Source of the DNA: DATARH01 sp963847345
GTDB taxonomy: Bacteria; Pseudomonadota; Alphaproteobacteria; ATCC43930; CGMCC-115725
DNA length: 64,000 nucleotides
Reading direction: 5' to 3'
NCBI GenBank assembly: GCA_963847345.1
Contig: CAWJZU010000037.1
Location: forward strand, 186,001-250,000
Shown here: piece after piece, positions 38,153 through 46,890 of the stretch
Layout: every line of letters begins with the position of its first letter
Numbering within the stretch: position 1 is the first letter of the stretch
Notes under the pieces: model-generated
Databases searched by the model: none
What the model was told of the DNA's origin: nothing
Seen by the model: the letters and a program-made list of their open reading frames with translations, nothing else
Program-made: the position numbers and the translations under genes

Positions 38153-38354
38153 GCATGCGATATTTGCCGGGGACGCATGCGTTTCCGGCATCTTCCGCAA
38201 TTGTCCCGGGCTAACCATGTTAGCGGCCAGAAGCGGAGAGGGCCTCGAAGCCCTCTTACAAACCGGCCCCGTCTCCCCTGCGGGTTCGGATTTCCCCAAG
38301 CGCTTCTGACAAGCAGGCGCCCGGTCCTCCCCCCGACCGGGCGTCTTTGCTTTT
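38153..38354 (+). ncRNA. Candidate structured RNA ending in an intrinsic terminator
   Basis: The 347-base spacer between puuD and xthA holds several nested helices. GCATGCG at 38153-38159 can pair with CGCATGC at 38174-38180. The competing TGCCGG (38165-38170) pairs with CCGGCA (38185-38190). CAGAAGCG (38228-38235) pairs perfectly with CGCTTCTG (38301-38308) and encloses the hairpin AGAGGGC (38237-38243)/GCCCTCT (38250-38256) with a 6-base loop. A strong terminator follows at 38318-38354. The terminator is more than 100 bases before the xthA start, so an independent small RNA or an attenuated leader are both possible. I cannot assign it to a known family such as 6S. Confidence 0.5.
38318..38354 (+). 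terminator. Intrinsic terminator
   Basis: CGCCCGGTC (38318-38326) pairs with GACCGGGCG (38335-38343) in a 9-bp GC-rich stem with an 8-base loop, followed directly by TCTTTGCTTTT (38344-38354). It is the best rho-independent terminator seen in the window. Confidence 0.8.
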
Positions 38355-38470
38355 GCAATATCGATGTTCAGGCATTGCCGGCCGGTCGCGCGCAACGCAA
38401 TCTTGCGGCCCCAATGATTGCGGCCCTTGGTTATAGGTCTGGTTGTAGGCCCCTGGCGCGGAGCGGCACG

Positions 38471-39262
38471 TTGCGTCTGATCACCTGGAACATCAACTCG
38501 GTGCGGCTGCGTCTCGATCTGGTGCGCCGGCTCATCGAAGAGCAGCAGCCCGACATCCTCTGCCTGCAGGAAACCAAGACCCCGGACGAGCATTTTCCCC
38601 GCGCGGAGTTTGCTGCGCTCGGCTATCGCGACATGCTCGCGCACGGCATGAAGGGCTATAACGGGGTTGCGATTCTGTCGCGAGTGCCCTTTGCGGCGGC
38701 GACGACGCGGGCGTGGTGCGCGCGTGCCGACTGCCGCCACGCGATCGTCGAGCTGCCCGGCGGAATCGAGCTCCACAACATATACGTGCCCGCCGGTGGC
38801 GATGTGCCCGATCCGGAGGCCAATCCGAAATTCGCGCACAAGCTGCAGTTCCTCGACGAACTGACCGCGTGGTTCGCCGCCGAGCGCGGCGCCAACGGGC
38901 GCTCGATGATCGCGGTCGGCGACCTCAACATCGCGCCGCTCGAAACCGATGTGTGGTCACACAAGCAACTCCTTACCGTCGTCAGCCACACGCCGGTCGA
39001 GATCGAGCGGCTCGGTGCCCTGCAACATGCCGGCGGATTTGTCGACGCGGTGCGCCATTTCGTGCCGCCGGAGCAGCGGCTTTATACCTGGTGGAGCTAC
39101 CGCAACCGCGACTGGGCGGCGAGCGATCGCGGCCGCCGCCTCGATCATATCTGGGTGACGCCGGCGCTGGTCGGCGGCTTGACGGCGGCGCAGGTCCATC
39201 GCGACATCCGCGGCTGGGAAAAAGGCTCCGACCACGTTCCGGTGATGATCGACCTGGCTTGA
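38471..39262 (+). CDS. xthA: Exodeoxyribonuclease III
   Basis: The protein of about 263 residues belongs to the ExoIII/AP-endonuclease family and acts at abasic sites and 3' ends in DNA repair. Motifs in order are ITWNINSVRLRLD, DILCLQETK (metal-binding Glu), GYNGVAILS, GDLNIAPLETD, LDHIWVTP and the catalytic GSDHVPV. The TTG at 38471 has GGAG seven bases upstream and places residue 1 just before the conserved RLITWN start. An ATG at 38414 would add 19 residues. Confidence 0.92.
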   Translation: MRLITWNINSVRLRLDLVRRLIEEQQPDILCLQETKTPDEHFPRAEFAALGYRDMLAHGMKGYNGVAILSRVPFAAATTRAWCARADCRHAIVELPGGIELHNIYVPAGGDVPDPEANPKFAHKLQFLDELTAWFAAERGANGRSMIAVGDLNIAPLETDVWSHKQLLTVVSHTPVEIERLGALQHAGGFVDAVRHFVPPEQRLYTWWSYRNRDWAASDRGRRLDHIWVTPALVGGLTAAQVHRDIRGWEKGSDHVPVMIDLA

Positions 39263-39303
39263 ACAGCGGAAACCGGGTCTGCGCCCGGACCTTTTGGCCG
39301 ACT

Positions 39304-39326
39304 GCCGGCGGGACGCCGGCGGTTCC
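39304..39326. repeat. Dispersed palindromic intergenic element, copy C
   Basis: GCCGGCGGGACGCCGGCGGT and the following TCC lie between the xthA stop and the methyltransferase stop. This is the third copy of the short palindromic element. Confidence 0.45.
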
Positions 39327-39340
39327 GAGCGCTCTTTGCG

Positions 39341-39829
39341 CTAAATCCGGCGGTAAAGGTGATAGCGGCCCGGAGCGAGATTATCGGGGAGCGGCAGGGC
39401 CGCGAGTTCCGGCGCCGCAATCGCCGGATCGCTGACCAGGATGCCGCCGCGGCAGAGCAGCGGCACGATGTTCGGCGTCAGGTTCGCGGCGAGCGCCAGA
39501 TTGGCGGCGCTGTCGCCGGTGCCGGCGTCGAAATGCGCCAGCGCGACGCGCCCACCAAATCGGCTTTCCAGCCCCGGCAGGGTCTCGCGCATGTCGCCGA
39601 GGATCAGAAATTCCGGGGGCGGCACGCAATCGGGATGGGCCGCGACCTGCCGTTCGCAGACATGGATCTCACGATCCGGGAACAGCGTGCGTAGGTGGTC
39701 ATAGGTGCGCCCGTTGCCGAGCCCCAGCTCCAGCACGATCCCGTCCAGCCCGCTTATCAGCTCCGCTGCCCGGTCGAGGCAGGCGCGCTGCGCCTCGAGC
39801 CGCCTGATAAAGCTGTCGAGGCGGCTCAT
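39341..39829 (-). CDS. Class I SAM-dependent methyltransferase
   Basis: The 162-residue protein has the SAM-binding glycine loop VLELGLGNGRTYDHLR at about 30-45 and an acidic strand-2 end (IHVCERQ), with DMRETLP in the motif II region. The ATG at 39827-39829 overlaps the stop of the upstream cyclic-nucleotide-binding gene (ATGA), which sets the start. It is third in the minus-strand operon after the ABC exporter. It probably modifies the glycan or lipid made by the divergent glycosyltransferase operon; this is inferred from position only. Confidence 0.85.
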   Translation of the reverse strand: MSRLDSFIRRLEAQRACLDRAAELISGLDGIVLELGLGNGRTYDHLRTLFPDREIHVCERQVAAHPDCVPPPEFLILGDMRETLPGLESRFGGRVALAHFDAGTGDSAANLALAANLTPNIVPLLCRGGILVSDPAIAAPELAALPLPDNLAPGRYHLYRRI

Positions 39830-40329
39830 TCGGCCGCGTTCGAGCGCAACCGGGTGGGCGGCTCGTCTTCGCGCAATTGGCGAAGCTCGGAAAGAGCCGT
39901 GCGCAGCTGCTGGTTCGTCAGTTCGAGGCGGTGCGCCAGCTCGCGCATGATCGAGACCGCCATGTTCGGAAACTCGCGCACCATCCGCAGAAACGGCTCT
40001 TTGGCGATGCGCAGCGCGACGAGCCGGGTTTTCGCCCGCACCGTCGCGGTGCGCGGCACGTCGCACAAAATCGCCATTTCGCCCAGGATATCGTGCGGCC
40101 CCAACGTCGCGATGGTGACCGGCCCGGTTGGCGTCTCGACGAGAATGTCCGCCTCGCCCTCGATGATCAGATAGGCTGCGTCGGCGCCGTCGCCCTGCTT
40201 GAACAGGGTGTTGCCGCCATCGAAGGCGACCCTCTGGCTCATGAAGGCCAGCAGCTTGAGCCGCGGCGCCTCCATGTCGGCGAAAAACGGGATCTGCCGA
40301 AGCAGCTCGAATTCCTGTACCAAACTCAC
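39826..40329 (-). CDS. Stand-alone cyclic-nucleotide-binding domain protein
   Basis: The 167-residue protein consists of a CAP_ED domain with the phosphate-binding cassette LGEMAILCDVPRTATVRAK, followed by a C-terminal helix (MRELAHRLELTNQQLRTALSELRQL). There is no DNA-binding helix-turn-helix, so it is not a CRP/FNR transcription factor. It sits between the ABC exporter and the methyltransferase and may sense cAMP or cGMP to gate the exporter or a glycosyltransferase. The start is the ATG at 40327-40329; the stop overlaps the next start. Confidence 0.88.
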   Translation of the reverse strand: MSLVQEFELLRQIPFFADMEAPRLKLLAFMSQRVAFDGGNTLFKQGDGADAAYLIIEGEADILVETPTGPVTIATLGPHDILGEMAILCDVPRTATVRAKTRLVALRIAKEPFLRMVREFPNMAVSIMRELAHRLELTNQQLRTALSELRQLREDEPPTRLRSNAAE

Positions 40330-40374
40330 GTCTGCGACTCCTCCCCGGTTTTCCGCGCTGCCGCGCCGGTTTCG

Positions 40375-43146
40375 TCATTCTGCCGCAAGCAGATGACCCG
40401 TTAACGTGTCCTGTCGGTTGAGCTCGGAAAAAGTGCCTTGCTCCTGCAGCTTAGCCCCGTTCATGACCAGAACGCGGTCAAAATCGCGCGCCAGGCTGGC
40501 GCGGTGCAGCACCCAGATGAGCCCACGCCCGGCCATGTCCTGTCTGATGCCGTCACTGACCTTGGCCTGGGTGTGCCCGTCGAGCGCGGTCGTCGCTTCG
40601 TTCAGGATCAGCAGGTCGGGTCGCTTCAGCAGGGCGCGAGCGATCGCGGTGCGCTGGCGCTGCGCCAGCGACAGCCGCGAGCCGCCGGTGCCGACCTCGT
40701 AATTCAGCCCGATATCGACGACGGTCGCCCGCAGCGACATTGCATTCAGCAATTCGCTGATCAGCGCCGGCACCCGTGCCGGCGCGTCCGCTTCGCCGTA
40801 CGCGATCTTGCCGAAAAGAATATTGTCCTGCAGCGATGCTGAGGCGTTGTACCGCTCCGGATCAAAGAACTCGATCTCGCCCTTCGCGTCCTCGGGCAGG
40901 TCACGGCGGAAGACATGCCGGGCTTCGAGCAGCCGCTGCTGCATCTGCTCGTCGAGAATGTCGAGACGGTGGCGCGCGGCGATCAGACGGAACGGCAGCG
41001 CCAACAGCTTTTCGCGCTGATCCCGGTGCAGACCGGAGACGCCGGCAGTATCGGCTGCGCCGAGGATTGCGGCGTATTCCGGCAATTCCTCCGCGCTGAT
41101 GAAGCTGAACTGGTCAAAGAATTCATGATCGGGCGGAAGACCGGCGAACATTTCGGTCATCGTCGCCGCGACCTTGCGGCCGGCCTCGATCAGGTCCTCG
41201 GTCAACCCGACTTTGTCGAGTACGGCGCGGACATCGTGATTGCCGGCGAGCGCGTCGAAATCGAAGACAGGGCCGATCGGTGTGCCGAACAGCACGTTCT
41301 CCGCGACGCTCGCGTTCGTATTGTAGCGTTCCGGATCGTAGGTTTCGACCAGCTTGGTGATCCCGTCGGCGGCGAGGCGCTCTCGCAGCGCACCCCGCGC
41401 CTCCAGCAGCCGCTCGGTCAGCTCGGGGTCGGCGCCGGCATCGAACCGGGAACGCAAGCCGAAATTATACACGTCGATCTCGAAATCGAGCCCGGTGAGC
41501 AATTCGACGATGCGGGCCGCTAATTCCTCGCTGTTCGCGACCCCCGCGGCGGCATAATCGACCCAATCGGCATGCGCATCCAAATCGATGTTGCCGGAAC
41601 GGCGCGCCTCCATCTCCTGACGGGCCCGCCGGCGCGCCTCGGCCTCGCCGTACTCTGCCGGGCGCACCGGGCGATGACGCAGTGCCAACAGTAAATTGTC
41701 GCGCAGCGTCCCGGTGAACAGGTACGGTGTCGCCCCGACATAACCGAGGCGCTGTCCAACAACGGCGAGCGGCATCTCGCCGAGTTCGTGCCCGCTGATC
41801 GTGATCCGGCCACTGGTCGGCCGCAACAACCGCGCGAGCAACAGCGCCAGCTCGTTCTTGCCGCTGCCGCTAGGGCCGATGACCGCGACATGCTCGTCAA
41901 GACGCATGCTGAACGTGACCGCGTCGAGGATGCGGTTGCGATCGTCTTCGGCGAGCGAAAGATTGCTGACCGCCAGCTCGCCCTGGAGCCGCGGAATATC
42001 GCCGGGCTCGCGCAGCATCAGCTCAGGATCGGTGAGCCCGGCCGGCTGAAACTGTTCGACGATCTGCTCGTATTTGATCCGCGAATCCTCTTTTTGCTGA
42101 TAGAAATCGAGCAGTTCCTTCCACGGCGAAGCCATGTCCTTATAGGCCGCGAGCACCGCGACCAGCGCGCCGAACGATAGATTGCCGCGGATTACGAGAT
42201 AGCCGCCGATCGAATAAAAGAAAAACGGCGTCAGCTGCCCGATAAAATTGTTCAGGAACTTGACAAAGAACTTGCGCCTGTAGACCTCGAAACGGATATC
42301 GTAAATGCGGCCGAGCAGGCCCGCGAAATCGGTCAGGTGCAGCTTGACGGTGTCGTTGCTGTGGATTTCGACAATGCCGGCCGCCGATTCTTGAATGCGA
42401 TCGGCGACGATCCTCTGGGTACGCACGCGCTGCTTGTTGAGCTGATTCACTTTCCGCTGCAGTTTCGGGATGATGTAACCCTGGAACGGATAGAGCGCGA
42501 CTGCGGCAAGCCCGAGCACCGGATCCTGCACGAACATGAATAAAATGATGGTCAGCAGCGTGCCGCCCTGGAACGCCGGGAGCGCCAGGGCATCGCCGAT
42601 AAAACCGCCAAGCGATTCCGATTCGGCCGTGACCATCGGGATGATCTGGGCCGCTGAGGTCTTCTGGAAATGCGTCAGCGGGAAGCGCAGCAGGCGAAAA
42701 TAAAGCTGATAGCGGAAGCGCCGCAGCATCCGCTCCCCGAGCTGGCCCTTGTACGTGTTGATGCAGTATTTAAAGCCGCCGTTGATCAGCACGGTCAGCA
42801 GAAAGGCCCCACACAGCACCATAAGGTAAGGAACGCGATCGAATTCGATGCCGAAAACGGATTGCGGAAATTTTGCGTCGGCGCGGATAGCGTGATTGAC
42901 GATCGTTTTTGGCAGGTCGAGCGAGATGTAAAGAAACGGAAACGAGGCGAGGGTCATCGCCAGCGCGATCAGCTGCGAGCGCCAGCTGTGTTTTACGATA
43001 AAGCGATAGATCGACGGCTCGAGATCGGACGACGCCGGACTCGCTTCGACCGTCTCCGGCTCGGAGGAGCGGAGGCGCGGCAGGCGGAACCAGCCCGAAG
43101 CCGGCGCCTCCTTGTTCGCCGTGGCGACCGCCGCCATCCCTTTCAT
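40375..43146 (-). CDS. ABC exporter with strongly modified nucleotide-binding domain, 923 aa
   Basis: The N-terminal half (about 45-350) is an exporter-type membrane domain with about six segments, including LIALAMTLASFPFLYISLDL, YLMVLCGAFLLTVLI and LTPFFFYSIGGYLVI. The nucleotide-binding half is unusual. Walker A is GPSGSGKN (424-431) with Asn instead of Ser/Thr. The signature is LSLAQRQR (825-832) rather than LSGGQ. Walker B is LLILNEAT (845-852) with Asn for Asp but the catalytic Glu kept, and a switch His follows (VLHRAS). About 345 residues separate the first xGTLRDNLL motif (479-490) from the signature, instead of the usual 100. Within this insert the motif DPERYNxxASxxxNxLFG occurs twice (603-621, 761-779). 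The ATG at 43144-43146 is chosen over one 25 codons upstream. Confidence 0.9.
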   Translation of the reverse strand: MKGMAAVATANKEAPASGWFRLPRLRSSEPETVEASPASSDLEPSIYRFIVKHSWRSQLIALAMTLASFPFLYISLDLPKTIVNHAIRADAKFPQSVFGIEFDRVPYLMVLCGAFLLTVLINGGFKYCINTYKGQLGERMLRRFRYQLYFRLLRFPLTHFQKTSAAQIIPMVTAESESLGGFIGDALALPAFQGGTLLTIILFMFVQDPVLGLAAVALYPFQGYIIPKLQRKVNQLNKQRVRTQRIVADRIQESAAGIVEIHSNDTVKLHLTDFAGLLGRIYDIRFEVYRRKFFVKFLNNFIGQLTPFFFYSIGGYLVIRGNLSFGALVAVLAAYKDMASPWKELLDFYQQKEDSRIKYEQIVEQFQPAGLTDPELMLREPGDIPRLQGELAVSNLSLAEDDRNRILDAVTFSMRLDEHVAVIGPSGSGKNELALLLARLLRPTSGRITISGHELGEMPLAVVGQRLGYVGATPYLFTGTLRDNLLLALRHRPVRPAEYGEAEARRRARQEMEARRSGNIDLDAHADWVDYAAAGVANSEELAARIVELLTGLDFEIDVYNFGLRSRFDAGADPELTERLLEARGALRERLAADGITKLVETYDPERYNTNASVAENVLFGTPIGPVFDFDALAGNHDVRAVLDKVGLTEDLIEAGRKVAATMTEMFAGLPPDHEFFDQFSFISAEELPEYAAILGAADTAGVSGLHRDQREKLLALPFRLIAARHRLDILDEQMQQRLLEARHVFRRDLPEDAKGEIEFFDPERYNASASLQDNILFGKIAYGEADAPARVPALISELLNAMSLRATVVDIGLNYEVGTGGSRLSLAQRQRTAIARALLKRPDLLILNEATTALDGHTQAKVSDGIRQDMAGRGLIWVLHRASLARDFDRVLVMNGAKLQEQGTFSELNRQDTLTGHLLAAE

Positions 43147-43232
43147 GACTCTCTTTCCCGCCGAAACAATCTTTCGCGAACACCGCCGCCGCATGGCATA
43201 CTGCGTCGGGCGGGCACGCATGGAGGGGCTGT
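43147..43232. promoter_or_regulatory. Divergent promoter region of the glycosyltransferase/ABC exporter locus
   Basis: These 86 bases separate the start codons of the minus-strand ABC operon and the plus-strand glycosyltransferase operon, so both promoters must lie here or inside the genes. GGAGGGG at 43222-43228 is a strong ribosome-binding site for the TTG start at 43233. No clear -10/-35 pair stands out. Confidence 0.5.
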
Positions 43233-44478
43233 TTGATCAACCGCCGCGACCATAAGCGCATCCTGATCTATAGCCACGATACGTTCGGCCTTGGCCATCT
43301 GCGCCGCTGCCGGGCGATCGCCCATTCACTGGTCGACGCAGATTCCTCACTTTCGGTTCTCATCCTATCGGGATCGCCGATCATCGGCAGCTTCGATTTC
43401 CGCTCGCGCGTCGATTTCGTGCGCGTCCCCGGCGTCATCAAGCTGCGCAACGGCGAATATGTGTCGCTCAGCCTGCATATCGACATCGAGGAGACGCTTG
43501 GCGATGCGCTCCTCGATTATCCGCCATACCGCCGATATTTTCGATCCCGACATCCTGATCGTCGATAAGGAGCCGCTGGGCTTGCGCGGCGAGGTGCGGC
43601 CGACGCTCGACCTGCTGCGGGCGCGCGGGACCCCGCTCGTTCTCGGCCTGCGCGACGTGATGGACGACCCGACCGCGCTCGAAAGCGAATGGGAGCGCAA
43701 GAACGCCGTGCCGGCGCTCAATGACTTTTACGACGAGATCTGGGTCTACGGCCTGCCGCAGATCTGCGACCCTCTGGCGGGGCTTGATCTGCCGGCGAGC
43801 GTGCGCCGCCGCATGGTCTATACCGGATATTTGCGTCGGACCGCGCCCGCCGCTTCAGGCGCGCCGCAATTCGATGATCTGGCTGACGGCGAATTTTTGC
43901 TTGTGACCGCGGGCGGTGGCGGCGACGGCGACGGGTTGATCGACTGGGTGCTCGCCGCCTATGAGGACAACCCCGGCGTTTTGCCGAAGGCGGTGCTGGT
44001 CTTCGGCCCGTTCATGCTGCCCGATCGGCAGGCCGCATTCGCCGCGCGCGCCGCGCTTCTGCCAAACGTGCGCACGCTGACCTTCGACGCGCGGCTTGAA
44101 GGGCTGATCGCGCGCGCCGGCGGAATCGTCGCGATGGGCGGCTACAATACGTTTTGCGAAATTCTGTCGTTCGACAAACCGGCGCTGATTGTGCCGCGGA
44201 CGGCGCCTCGGCTCGAGCAATACATCCGGGCGCGGCGGGCCGCCGAACTCGGGCTGGTCGCGATGCTCCCGGACGACGGAAGTAACGACCCGCAAACCAT
44301 GGCGGCCGCGCTGCGGCGCTTGTCGCAGCAGCCGCGTCCCTCGACGGTCGTCGTCCCCGGCCTGCTCGATGGGATGGAGTTGGTCAATCGGCTGGCGCTG
44401 AAATGGCTCGCCCCAGGGCGCCCCGCACGCTGGCCGCGGCGCGGCGCCGGAACGGGCGGCAGGTCGCGCCGCGCATGA
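43233..44478 (+). pseudogene. MurG/COG4671-like glycosyltransferase, interrupted by a +1 frameshift
   Basis: The gene begins with TTG at 43233 after GGAGGGG. The N-terminal domain has ILIYSHDTFGLGHLRRCRAIAHSL, typical of the COG4671 predicted glycosyltransferases. The C-terminal domain has the GT28-type donor site AMGGYNTFCEILSFDKPALIVPR. The frame breaks at IEETLG: an extra G at 43500-43501 explains it, and removal gives EETLAMRSSIIRHTADIFDPDILIVDKEPLGL. No other damage is seen over about 414 codons. The stop overlaps the next start (ATGA). It would be a cytoplasmic enzyme that adds a sugar from a nucleotide donor. Confidence 0.85.
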
Positions 44479-45762
44479 GCGGTTCCGTCCGCCTGCCGGG
44501 CTTTCATGGCCGCCGGGTTGCGTTCGTGCTGAAAGGCTACCCGCGGCTGTCGGAGACCTTTATCGCTCAGGAAGTAGAGGCCCTCGAACGGCGTGGCCTC
44601 GGTATCGCGATCGTGTCACTGCGGCATCCGACCGATCGCGCGCGCCATCCGCTGCACGACTCTGATCAGGGCGCCGGTGCTTTACATGCCCGAGTATTTG
44701 AAAGACGAGCCACGCCGCGTCCTCGCAGGTCGCGAGGCAGCCCGCGAGCTACCGGGTTACCGCATGGCGCGCCGGGTGTGGCTTTCCGATTTTGTCCGCG
44801 ATCCGACGCCGAACCGCATCAGGCGCTGGGGCCAGGCATTGGTCCTCGCGGCCGAATTGCCGCCTGACACCGGTCACCTGCATGCGCATTTTCTGCACAC
44901 TCCGGCATCGGTAGCGCGCTATGCCGCGATCATGCGCGGGCTTCCCTGGTCGGTTTCGGCGCATGCCAAGGACATCTGGACCATTCCTGAGTGGGAGAAA
45001 CGTCGCAAGCTTGCCTCGGCGGCATGGGCTGTGACCTGCACCAGTGACGGCCGCGATCATCTGGCGCAGCTGGCGCCGTCGCCGGGAATGGTCAGCCTCG
45101 TCCATCACGGACTCGATTTCGACCGTTTCCAACCACAGCGAGGCGCTGACGCCGTGAGACCCGATGGCGGCGATCCGGCGCAGCCCGTCGTCATTCTTTC
45201 GGTAGGTCGGGCAGTTGCGAAAAAGGGATATGACGATCTACTACAAGCGCTGGCGCTGCTGCCGCCTGGTCTGGCTTGGCGTTTCGTCCACATCGGCGGC
45301 GGCGGGTTGGCGGATCGGCTCAAGCGCCAGGCCGCGCGGCTCGGAATTGCCGGCCGTATCGAATGGCGCGGCGCGCGGGCGCAGCCGGACGTGCTTGCCG
45401 CCTACCGCGAGGCCGATCTGTTCGTGCTCGCCGCCAAGATCACCAGCGACGGCGACCGCGACGGGCTGCCGAACGTGCTTATGGAGGCGCAAAGCCAGGG
45501 TCTGGCGTGCCTCGCGACCCGCCTGCCGGGAATATCCGAATTGATCGAGGACGGCGCGACCGGCGTTCTCGTGCCACCCGGGAATCCGCGCGCTTTGTCC
45601 GACGCGCTCGCGGCGCTGATTGGCGACCCCGTCCGGCGCGGCCGGCTCGCCGTCGCCGGCGAGGCGCGCGTCCATCGCGACTTCGATGTGCGGCGCGGCA
45701 TCGATCGATTGGCGGCGCTGTTCGGGCTTCCGGCCGGGGCCTCGACCCTGGCCGCCGAGTGA
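44475..45762 (+). pseudogene. GT4-family glycosyltransferase, interrupted by a +1 frameshift
   Basis: The ATG at 44475 overlaps the previous stop. The N-terminal domain starts VAFVLKGYPRLSETFIAQEVEAL, a well-known pattern of exopolysaccharide GT4 enzymes. The C-terminal domain has VVILSVGRAVAKKGYDDLLQAL and the donor-binding E-x7-E region (NVLMEAQSQGLACLATRLPGISE). The frame changes after RHPLHD: one extra base at about 44661 is enough, restoring HDLIRAPVLYMPEYLKDEP. It is otherwise complete at about 428 codons. No signal peptide is seen, so it acts in the cytoplasm. Confidence 0.85.
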
Positions 45763-45775
45763 GCCGGGCAGCGGC

Positions 45776-46890
45776 ATGCGCATCGCGTTCTACGCGCCGC
45801 TGAAACCGCCGGACCACCCGGTTCCGTCTGGCGATCGCCGGGTTGCCGGTCTGCTGCTCGACGCGCTTGCGCCTCGCCGGGCATCAGCCGTTTGTCGTGT
45901 CGCGGCTGCGCAGCTACGACGGGTCCGGCGATCTGGCCCGGCAGCGCCGACTCGCCGAACTGGGGGCCGCGACCGCTCGACGGCTGCTCCGGCGGCTGGC
46001 GCCGCGATCCTGCTGCCGCGCCCGATCTGTGGTTCACCTATCACCTTTATTACAAAGCGCCGGACTGGCTCGGGCCGGTGGTCAGCGCGGCGCTCGACAT
46101 CCCCTACGTCGTTGCCGAGGCGTCGAGCGCCCCGAAACGGGGAGGGGGGCCATGGCATATCGGCCAGCGCGGGGTCGAAAAGGCCCTGCGCCGGGCCGAC
46201 GCGGTGCTCGGCCTTAACCCCGCCGATCGCGATTGCGTCGTGAGCCTGCTGCGCGATCCGGGCCGCTGGATCGGCTTTCCACCGTTCCTCGACGCAAGGC
46301 AATATGCCGCCGCGACGTGGCTCCATCCGCCGAAATCGCCGGTCCGCCTGATCGCCGTGGCGATGATGCGGCGGGGTGACAAGCTCGCCTCGTATCGCCT
46401 CCTCGCCGACTCGCTCGCGATGCTGACCGACCTCGACTGGTCGCTCGACGTGGTCGGGGACGGCGAAGCCAGAGACGAGGTCGTGGCGGCGTTCGCCGCG
46501 CTCAGTCCCCGAATCCGCTGGCGCGGCGCGCTCGACGAGAGTGCCGTCGCGGCCGCTCTCGCCGATTCCGATCTGTTCGTCTGGCCGGCGGTCAACGAGG
46601 CGTTCGGCATGGCGCTGCTCGAAGCGCAGGCGAGCGGGCTGCCGGTCGTGGCCGGGGCGAGCGGCGGGGTTGGCGGTATCGTCGCCGATCGCGAGACCGG
46701 GCTGCTGGCGCCGCCCGGCGATCCTGTCGCGCTCGCCGCCGCGCTGCGCCATTTGATGTTCGATCCGGGCCGGCGCGTGGCGATGGGTGCGGCGGCGCGC
46801 GCGCGGGTCCGGCGCGAGCACGATCTGTCCGTGGCCGCGGCGCGGCTGCGCGCGATTCTCGCCGGACTCCGGGCGAAGCGGGCCGCGTGA
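45776..46890 (+). pseudogene. GT4-family glycosyltransferase, interrupted by two +1 frameshifts
   Basis: The start MRIAFYAPLKPPDHPVPSGDRR is typical of this family. The first break follows LLLDAL: an extra G at 45869 explains it, giving DALRLAGHQPFVVSRLRSYDG. The second follows RRL: an extra G at 45998-45999 explains it, giving RRLRRDPAAAPDLWFTYHLYYKAPDW. The C-terminal half is intact, with LIAVAMMRRGDKLASYRLLADSL and the E-x7-E site NEAFGMALLEAQASGLPVVAG. Repaired length is about 370 residues. The stop overlaps the next start (GTGA). Confidence 0.83.
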
